Position numbers and translations under genes: made by a program. From positions 3,410,001 through 3,474,000 of the forward strand of contig CAVSMC010000001.1 in assembly GCA_963728935.1 (NCBI GenBank): a stretch of DNA of 64,000 nucleotides, written 5' to 3'. Position 1 is the stretch's first letter. Each line of letters starts with the position of its first letter. The stretch comes from CAVSMC01 sp963728935. Lineage in GTDB: Bacteria; Pseudomonadota; Gammaproteobacteria; Burkholderiales; Casimicrobiaceae. Under the pieces are notes generated by a model, which worked only from the letters and a program-made list of their open reading frames with translations, was not told where the DNA came from and did not search any database. Below are positions 57,859 to 64,000 of the stretch, piece by piece.

Positions 57859-59676
57859 ATGACACGACGGCCATGGCGTCCGACGGGGATCGTATTTGCG
57901 CTGCTTGCCGGTCTTTGCGCGGCAGCAGCGGCGGCGCAGTCGTTCGAAGGCGTCCTTTCGCCGGGACAAGTGATCGCCGGCCACGCGAAGTACGAGGACG
58001 ACTGCACGAAGTGTCACGTGCGCTTCGACAAGGCCGGCCAGGACCATCTGTGCCTCGACTGTCACAAGCCGATCGCGGCCGACGTTGCCGCCAAGCGCGG
58101 CTACCACGGCCGGCTCGAAGCGGCGGCCTGCCGCACCTGCCACACGGAACATCGAGGCCGTGACGTGAAGATTGCGGCGTTCGACGAACGCATCTTCGAT
58201 CACGCGAAGGCCGACTTCGCGCTGGCCGGCGCGCACACGCGCGTTGCGTGCCGCTCGTGCCACGCCGCGGGCAAGCCCTATCGCACGGCGCCCGACGCTT
58301 GCTCGGATTGTCATCGCAAGGACGACAAGCACCGCGGCGCGCTGGGGCCGCTGTGCGCCGACTGCCACACGCAATCGACGTGGAGGGAAGCGCGCTTCGA
58401 TCACGCGAAGACGCGGTTCGCGCTTTCCGGCAAGCACGCGCAAGCCAAGTGCGCGAGCTGCCATACGCAACCGGGAACCTACAAGGATTTGCCGCTCAGG
58501 TGCGTCGATTGTCACCGCAAGGACGACAAGCAGCACCGTGGGCGGCTCGGCGGCAAGTGCGAGTCGTGCCATGCGACCAAAGACTGGAAGGGCACGACGA
58601 GCTTCCAGCACGATCGCGACACACGATATCCGTTGCGCGGCAGGCATCGGTCGGCGAACTGCGAGAGCTGCCACGCGACACCCACCGCTTCGCTTGCCGC
58701 GGAGAAGCTGCCGACGGAGTGCGTCGCCTGCCATCGCAAGGACGACAAGCACGCAGCAACGCTCGGCAGCGCGTGCGCGGACTGTCACGTCGAGCGCGGT
58801 TGGCGCGAAACGCGCATCGATCACGACAAGACCATGTTTCGGCTCGTCGGCAAGCACCGCGACGTCGACTGCAAGGATTGTCACCGAGATCCCCGCAGTT
58901 ATCGAGGCGCGCCGCTCGACTGCTTCTCGTGTCACCGCAAGGACGATCGGCACAAGGGCCTTTATGGCGATGCGTGCGATAGATGTCACGTCGCAGCTTC
59001 TTGGCCGCAACTGACGTTCCGCCACGATCGAGACACTCGATATGCGCTTCGCGGACGCCACGAAAAGGTGACGTGCGCAAGCTGCCACAAGGGCAATCCC
59101 TATCAGCACCCGACGCAGACCGCCTGCAACGGCTGTCACGAGAAGGACGATCGGCACAAGAGCGCGCTCGGGTCGCGCTGCGAGACCTGCCACACCGAGG
59201 CTGGCTGGAAGGTCGACAGATTTGACCATACCCGCACGCGCTTCGTGCTCGTAGGTCGGCACACGCTGACCGACTGCGCGAAGTGTCACAAGACACAGGC
59301 GTACCGCGATGCGCCGCACACGTGCATCGGTTGTCACGACACCGACGACCGGCACAAGCGCTCGCTCGGCGCTGATTGCGTCGCATGCCATAACGCGCGC
59401 GATTGGCGCGTCTGGGATTTCGACCACGCGGTTCGCGCGCGTTATCCGCTCGACGGCGCACACGCGAGAGTCGCCTGCGCAGCATGCCACCGTCAGGCCG
59501 GTGAAAAGGTCGCACCGCTTGCGACCGAGTGCGTCGCTTGCCACCGCAAGGACGATGCGCACGACGCCAACTACGGCTTCGTTTGCGAGAGGTGCCACGC
59601 GACGCAGGCGTGGCGCGCGCTGAAGCTCGACGCGATGCGTCGACCCGTGACGCGCGAAGAGGCAAGAAGGCCATGA
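57859..59676 (+). CDS. Periplasmic or secreted 24-haem c-type cytochrome
   Basis: This is a 605-residue protein with an N-terminal signal peptide (residues 1-26, ending AAAAQS). I count 24 CxxCH haem motifs. They alternate in a repeat of the form CxxCHRKDD(K/R)H...CxxCH...W...FDH..TRF.L.G(K/R)H, with the CH-x-K/T-DD variant seen seven times. Extra conserved His in FDH and GKH give likely distal ligands. No membrane anchor. It should relay electrons from the cytochrome-b-like protein outward. It is coupled to the next cytochrome by ATGA. Confidence 0.9.
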   Translation: MTRRPWRPTGIVFALLAGLCAAAAAAQSFEGVLSPGQVIAGHAKYEDDCTKCHVRFDKAGQDHLCLDCHKPIAADVAAKRGYHGRLEAAACRTCHTEHRGRDVKIAAFDERIFDHAKADFALAGAHTRVACRSCHAAGKPYRTAPDACSDCHRKDDKHRGALGPLCADCHTQSTWREARFDHAKTRFALSGKHAQAKCASCHTQPGTYKDLPLRCVDCHRKDDKQHRGRLGGKCESCHATKDWKGTTSFQHDRDTRYPLRGRHRSANCESCHATPTASLAAEKLPTECVACHRKDDKHAATLGSACADCHVERGWRETRIDHDKTMFRLVGKHRDVDCKDCHRDPRSYRGAPLDCFSCHRKDDRHKGLYGDACDRCHVAASWPQLTFRHDRDTRYALRGRHEKVTCASCHKGNPYQHPTQTACNGCHEKDDRHKSALGSRCETCHTEAGWKVDRFDHTRTRFVLVGRHTLTDCAKCHKTQAYRDAPHTCIGCHDTDDRHKRSLGADCVACHNARDWRVWDFDHAVRARYPLDGAHARVACAACHRQAGEKVAPLATECVACHRKDDAHDANYGFVCERCHATQAWRALKLDAMRRPVTREEARRP

Positions 59677-62600
59677 ACGGCACCGCACTCCGTCGGCTCC
59701 TACGTTTTCTTGCCATCCTCGGTGCAGTCGTTTTGCTCGGCGGCCAGGGCGGACAGACACAGGCTCCAGCGACGCGATTCGACCATCTCGCAACGGGCTT
59801 CGGCTTGACGGGTGCCCATATCGACGTCAAGTGCGAAACGTGTCACGCGCGCGGCGTGTTCAAGGGAACCCTGAAAGCTTGCGAAGGCTGCCACGGTGCT
59901 GGCGGGCGCCTGAGCTCCGTGCTGATCCCGGCCTCGCATGCGCCGACGATTCAGCCCTGCCAGGTTTGCCACAACACGCGAGCGTTCAGCGGCGCGCATT
60001 GGAACCACGCCGACGTCGCTCCCGGAACGTGCGCGAGTTGCCATAACGGCACGACAGCTCCCGGGAAGTCCAGCAACCATCTGCCGACGACGATGTCGTG
60101 CGACGGTTGTCACCGCACGACCGCGTGGAGGCCGGCGGGGTTCGATCACGCAGGCGTGACTGCCGCGTGCGCGAGCTGTCACAACGGAACGATGGCTCTC
60201 GGCAAGATCGCGCGCCACATCCCGACGACGTCGACGTGCGAGACGTGCCACTCGAGCACGGCGACGTTCTCGACGTGGAAGATGAACCACGTGGGAATCG
60301 CCGAAGGCTGCGCGGCGTGCCACGGCGGCCAATTTCGCGACGTGATGGCGAAGTCTACTTCGCACATTCCAACGACGGCATCGTGTGAAACGTGTCACTC
60401 GAGCCAGCAGACCTTCAAGGTAGCAACGTTCGCACACCCCAGCATCACATCGGGCTGCGCGACGTGCCACGACGGCAGTCGAGCGACCGGAAAAGCGACG
60501 AGCCATTTCCCGACGACGGCATCTTGCGAGGCGTGCCACACCAGCACGTCCTCCTTCTCGACGTGGAAGATGAATCACGCGGGGGTCTCCGGCGCGTGCG
60601 CCACTTGCCACGGCGGCCAGTTCGCCGCGATAGCAGCGAAGCCGAGCAATCACTTCCCGACCACTGCGCCGTGCGAGCAATGCCACTCGAGTTTCAATGC
60701 GTTCAAAGGCGCGACGTTCAGCCATAGCGGTATCGCATCGGGTTGCGCGGGCTGCCACAACGGCGAACAGGCGATTGGCAAGCCGGCGAATAGGCACATT
60801 CCGACCAACGTGTCGTGCGAGTCGTGCCACACGAGCACGGCGGCGTTTTCGACGTGGACGATGAGCCACGCGGGCATCGCGTCTGGTTGTATGAGCTGCC
60901 ACAACGGACAGTTCAGCGACGTCAAGTCAAAGCCGACGACGCACGTGCCGACCGGCGCTGCATGCGAGACCTGCCACGCCGCGTCGAGGTTCACGTCGTT
61001 TGCCGGCGTAGCGATGAACCACGCCGGCATCACCACCGGTTGCGCGAGCTGCCACGCCACCGGGTCGAGCTTCTTCGGCGTGACGATGAAGACGCCGCCG
61101 GCCAATCACATTCCGTTCGGTGGAGCTGCCTGCGAGAGCTGTCACTCGACCAGCAACTACACGAGCTTCGCCACCACGCCGATGAACCACGCGCCGGTGT
61201 CGGCGATCGCCTGCTCGACCTGTCACGAGCGGGGACGTAGCTGGTTCGGCGTAACGATTGTCACCCGGCCGAGCGACCCGTCGCACCCGCCCACCGGCGA
61301 GTGCAACGGCTGCCACAGCTCGACCACGTCGTTCTCGACGGGAGTCGCGGCGAAGCCGGCGAACCACATCCCGACCACACAACCGTGCACGCTGTGCCAC
61401 ACCACACCGGGCAACTACCTCGTGTACACGATGAGCCACACGGGGATCACCAGTGGTTGCGCAACCTGCCACGCCGCAGGGTTGAGCTTCGATCGCGGCA
61501 TCCCGAAGCCGCCCCCGGCGAATCACATCCCGACCACGCGAGCGTGCGAAACGTGCCACACGGCGTCGAACTTCAGCTCGTGGGGTGCCACGGTGATGAA
61601 CCACACCGGCATCACCACCAGTTGTGCCACCTGCCACGCCAGCGGGTCGAGCTTCTTCGGCGTCACCATGAAGACGCCGCCGGCCAATCACATTCCGTTC
61701 GGTGGAGCTGCCTGCGAGAGCTGTCACTCGACCAGCAACTACACGAGCTTCGCCACCACGCCGATGAACCACGCGCCGGTGGCGGCGATCGCCTGCTCGA
61801 CCTGCCACGAGAGCGGTCGTAGCTGGTTCGGCGTAACGATCGTTACCCGGCCGAGCGACCCGTCGCACCCACCCACCGGCGAGTGCAACGGCTGCCACAG
61901 CTCGACCACGTCGTTCTCCACAGTCACGGCAAAGCCGGCGAGCCATATCCCGACCACACAGCCGTGCACGCTGTGCCACACCACACCGGGCAACTACCTC
62001 GTGTACACGATGAGCCACACGGGGATCACCAGTGGTTGCGCAACCTGTCACGCCGCAGGGTTGAGCTTCGATCGCGGCATCCCGAAGCCGCCCCCGGCGA
62101 ATCACATCCCGACCACGCGAGCGTGCGAGACGTGCCACACGGCGTCGAACTTCAGCTCGTGGGGCGCCACGGCGATGAATCACGCCGGCATCACCACCGG
62201 TTGCGCGAGCTGCCACGCCGCCGGATCGAGCTTCTTCGGCGTGACGATGAAGACGCCGCCGGCCAATCACATTCCGTTCGGTGGGGCCGGCTGCGAGAGC
62301 TGTCACTCGACCAGCAACTACACGAGCTTCGCCGCCACGCCGATGAACCACGCGCCGGTGTCGGCGATCGCCTGCTCGACCTGCCACGAGAGCGGTCGTA
62401 GCTGGTTCGGCGTAACGATTGTCACCCGGCCCACGCCGGCGAAGGATCCCTCGCACCCGACTACCGGTGAGTGCAACGGCTGCCACAGCTCGACCACGTC
62501 GTTCTCGACGGGAGTCGCTGCAAAGCCGGCGAACCACATCCCGACCACGCAGCCGTGCACGCTGTGCCACACCACACCGGGCAACTACCTCGTGTACACG

Positions 62601-64000
62601 ATGAGCCACACGGGGATCACCAGTGGTTGCGCAGCGTGTCACGCCGCAGGTCTGAGCTTCGATCGCGGCATCCCGAAGCCGCCCCCGGCGAATCACATCC
62701 CGACCACGCGAGCGTGCGAGACGTGCCACACGGCGTCGAACTTCAGCTCGTGGGGTGCCACGGTGATGAACCACACCGGCATCACCACCAGTTGTGCCAC
62801 CTGCCACGCCGCCGGGTCGAGCTTCTTCGGCGTGACGATGAAGACGCCGCCGGCCAATCACGTGCCGACCACACGGCCGTGCGAAACCTGTCACTCGGCG
62901 AGCAACTACACGAGCTTCGCCGGCACGGCGATGAACCATACCGGCATCACCACCAGTTGTGCCACCTGCCACGCCGCCGGATCGAGCTTCTTCGGCGTGA
63001 CGATGAAGACGCCGCCGGCCAATCACATTCCGTTCGGTGGAGCTGCCTGCGAGAGCTGTCACTCGACCAGCAACTACGCGAGCTTCGCCACCACGCCGAT
63101 GAACCACGCGCCGGTGGCGGCGATCGCCTGCTCGACCTGTCACGAGCGGGGACGTAGCTGGTTCGGCGTAACGATCGTTACCCGGCCGAGCGACCCGTCG
63201 CACCCGCCCACCGGCGAGTGCAACGGCTGCCACAGCTCGACCACGTCGTTCTCGACGGGAGTCGCTGCAAAGCCGGCGAACCACATCCCGACCACGCAGC
63301 CGTGCACGCTGTGCCACACCACACCGGGCAACTACCTCGTGTACACGATGAGCCACACGGGGATCACCAGTGGTTGCGCAGCGTGTCACGCCGCAGGTCT
63401 GAGCTTCGATCGCGGCATCCCGAAGCCGCCCCCGGCGAATCACATCCCGACCACGCGAGCGTGCGAGACGTGCCACACGGCGTCGAACTTCAGCTCGTGG
63501 GGCGCCACGGCGATGAATCACGCCGGCATCACCACCGGTTGCGCGAGCTGCCACGCCACGGGGTCGAGCTTCTTCGGCGTGACGATGAAGACGCCGCCGA
63601 CCAATCACGTGCCGACCACACGGCCCTGCGAAACGTGCCACTCGGCGAGCAACTACACGAGCTTCGCCGGCACGGTGATGAATCACGTCGGAATCGCGAG
63701 CGGCTGCGCGACGTGCCACGGCATCGGCATGAGTTGGTTTGGCGTGACGATCGTCGTCCCGCCGACTGGCGCGACGCCGCACATACCGATCAGCGGCGCG
63801 GCGTGCGAAGCGTGTCACTCATCGTCGACTTTCACGACGTTCCGCGTCAGCGCGCGCTCAGCCATGAACCACGGCGCCGTGGCGGGGATGCCGTGCATGA
63901 CATGTCACGAGTTCGGCTTACGCAATCATTGGTACGGCACGACGATCGTCACGCGACCGTCGGCAAATCACCATGCATCGCAGGACTGCGGCGCGTCAGG
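59673..64000 (+). CDS. Giant multihaem c-type cytochrome, 3' end outside window
   Basis: The frame is open from ATG 59673 to the window edge (1,442 complete codons) with no stop. A signal peptide (LLRFLAILGAVVLLGG) leads. I count 52 CxxCH motifs in the visible part. Each pair follows 'NHxPTTxxCxxCH...MNHxGIxxGCxxCH', so a second conserved His precedes most haem sites, consistent with bis-His ligation. From 61,062 on, the chain consists of tandem seven-haem units of about 194 residues. It would form a very long haem wire. The C terminus, which should tell how it is anchored, is outside the window. Confidence 0.92.
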   Translation, partial: MNGTALRRLLRFLAILGAVVLLGGQGGQTQAPATRFDHLATGFGLTGAHIDVKCETCHARGVFKGTLKACEGCHGAGGRLSSVLIPASHAPTIQPCQVCHNTRAFSGAHWNHADVAPGTCASCHNGTTAPGKSSNHLPTTMSCDGCHRTTAWRPAGFDHAGVTAACASCHNGTMALGKIARHIPTTSTCETCHSSTATFSTWKMNHVGIAEGCAACHGGQFRDVMAKSTSHIPTTASCETCHSSQQTFKVATFAHPSITSGCATCHDGSRATGKATSHFPTTASCEACHTSTSSFSTWKMNHAGVSGACATCHGGQFAAIAAKPSNHFPTTAPCEQCHSSFNAFKGATFSHSGIASGCAGCHNGEQAIGKPANRHIPTNVSCESCHTSTAAFSTWTMSHAGIASGCMSCHNGQFSDVKSKPTTHVPTGAACETCHAASRFTSFAGVAMNHAGITTGCASCHATGSSFFGVTMKTPPANHIPFGGAACESCHSTSNYTSFATTPMNHAPVSAIACSTCHERGRSWFGVTIVTRPSDPSHPPTGECNGCHSSTTSFSTGVAAKPANHIPTTQPCTLCHTTPGNYLVYTMSHTGITSGCATCHAAGLSFDRGIPKPPPANHIPTTRACETCHTASNFSSWGATVMNHTGITTSCATCHASGSSFFGVTMKTPPANHIPFGGAACESCHSTSNYTSFATTPMNHAPVAAIACSTCHESGRSWFGVTIVTRPSDPSHPPTGECNGCHSSTTSFSTVTAKPASHIPTTQPCTLCHTTPGNYLVYTMSHTGITSGCATCHAAGLSFDRGIPKPPPANHIPTTRACETCHTASNFSSWGATAMNHAGITTGCASCHAAGSSFFGVTMKTPPANHIPFGGAGCESCHSTSNYTSFAATPMNHAPVSAIACSTCHESGRSWFGVTIVTRPTPAKDPSHPTTGECNGCHSSTTSFSTGVAAKPANHIPTTQPCTLCHTTPGNYLVYTMSHTGITSGCAACHAAGLSFDRGIPKPPPANHIPTTRACETCHTASNFSSWGATVMNHTGITTSCATCHAAGSSFFGVTMKTPPANHVPTTRPCETCHSASNYTSFAGTAMNHTGITTSCATCHAAGSSFFGVTMKTPPANHIPFGGAACESCHSTSNYASFATTPMNHAPVAAIACSTCHERGRSWFGVTIVTRPSDPSHPPTGECNGCHSSTTSFSTGVAAKPANHIPTTQPCTLCHTTPGNYLVYTMSHTGITSGCAACHAAGLSFDRGIPKPPPANHIPTTRACETCHTASNFSSWGATAMNHAGITTGCASCHATGSSFFGVTMKTPPTNHVPTTRPCETCHSASNYTSFAGTVMNHVGIASGCATCHGIGMSWFGVTIVVPPTGATPHIPISGAACEACHSSSTFTTFRVSARSAMNHGAVAGMPCMTCHEFGLRNHWYGTTIVTRPSANHHASQDCGAS
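61062..63561 (+). repeat. Tandem ~580-bp coding repeats (seven haem sites each)
   Basis: The landmark '(G/S)GSSFFGV' recurs at 61062, 61644, 62223, 62814, 62979 and 63561. Full units are 582, 579, 591 and 582 bp (193-197 codons), and one short unit of 165 bp carries two haem sites. The 591-bp unit contains a four-codon insertion (TPAK). DNA identity between units is very high, indicating recent duplication or gene conversion. Confidence 0.9.

Noticed and set aside
56752..59793. A 1013-codon leftward open frame over the 24-haem cytochrome
   Set aside because: It runs across two real genes in antisense and has low-complexity composition with no start-site signal.
61062..63561. Regular DNA repeats that could be mistaken for a CRISPR array or satellite DNA
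   Set aside because: The units are about 580 bp, in frame, and encode haem-binding motifs; there are no short repeat/spacer alternations and no cas genes.
60927..63818. A 963-codon leftward open frame opposite the giant cytochrome
   Set aside because: It is an antisense shadow of the highly repetitive, GC-rich cytochrome gene. Its translation is a repetitive Arg/Ala/Val sequence without any domain, and the opposite strand has 52 ordered haem motifs.

Overview
The window is GC-rich chromosomal DNA from a Gram-negative bacterium, most likely a betaproteobacterium of the Burkholderiales type. This is an inference from the strong third-position GC bias, the gene families and operon styles, the Tat and lipoprotein signals, the tRNA-Thr(CGT) sequence, and dispersed palindromic repeats of the kind that encode 'PANAGTQ' peptides. 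Genes are densely packed, and many neighbours share ATGA or GTGA start/stop overlaps.

Layout. 1-8.8 kb is a complete 2-aminoethylphosphonate (AEP) scavenging locus: phosphonoacetaldehyde dehydrogenase (cut by the window edge), phosphonoacetate hydrolase, a GntR regulator with an adjacent palindromic operator, and a divergent binding protein/ATPase/permease/PhnW transaminase set. The implied route is AEP to phosphonoacetaldehyde to phosphonoacetate to acetate plus phosphate. 8.9-11.4 kb carries Nudix, HAD and folD housekeeping genes. 11.4-14.8 kb plus 21.6-23.0 kb look like a gamma-glutamylation catabolic set (aldehyde dehydrogenase, class-I amidase, iron alcohol dehydrogenase, glutamine-synthetase-like ligase). 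It is split by a TetR-controlled RND efflux operon at 14.9-21.6 kb. 23.1-32.4 kb holds an EamA exporter, gnd-gntK, a Cys/Met PLP lyase, a glyoxalase-II-like enzyme, a branched-chain-type ABC transporter with fused permeases, and a Tat-exported FAH-fold protein. Three copies of a two-hairpin repeat lie between these genes. 32.5-36.1 kb is one very large three-module flavo-iron-sulfur oxidoreductase. 36.1-38.8 kb is an ECF sigma/anti-sigma pair divergent from a Tat metallophosphoesterase and a CuA-type cupredoxin, with matching promoter elements in the shared intergenic region. 38.9-41.6 kb has a GGDEF-EAL-receiver protein and a START-like periplasmic protein.

41,861-52,149 is an integrated mobile island of about 10.3 kb in the 3' part of tRNA-Thr(CGT). 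It is bounded by a 48-bp direct repeat, and the displaced tRNA 3' end and its terminator are left at the far side. It encodes a tyrosine integrase, an AlpA-like regulator, small coupled genes, a DUF3987 replication protein followed by iteron-like repeats, an HNH nuclease, small and large terminase, and an HK97-like major capsid protein. I can see no portal, protease, tail or lysis gene. This is the architecture of a phage satellite that makes or modifies capsids rather than of a complete prophage, and it is the best candidate for an undescribed system here.

52.4-55.4 kb is a DUF6502-like regulator and DUF5666-repeat lipoprotein pair behind a perfect 19-bp palindrome. From 55.5 kb to the window end is a redox locus. 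It contains a membrane-anchored ferredoxin/FAD oxidoreductase, a divergent histidine-rich cytochrome-b-like membrane protein with tandem operators between the two, a 24-CxxCH cytochrome, and the first 1,442 residues of a giant cytochrome. The giant protein already shows 52 CxxCH motifs, many in tandem seven-haem repeats. Together these suggest a long-range electron-transfer chain across the envelope.
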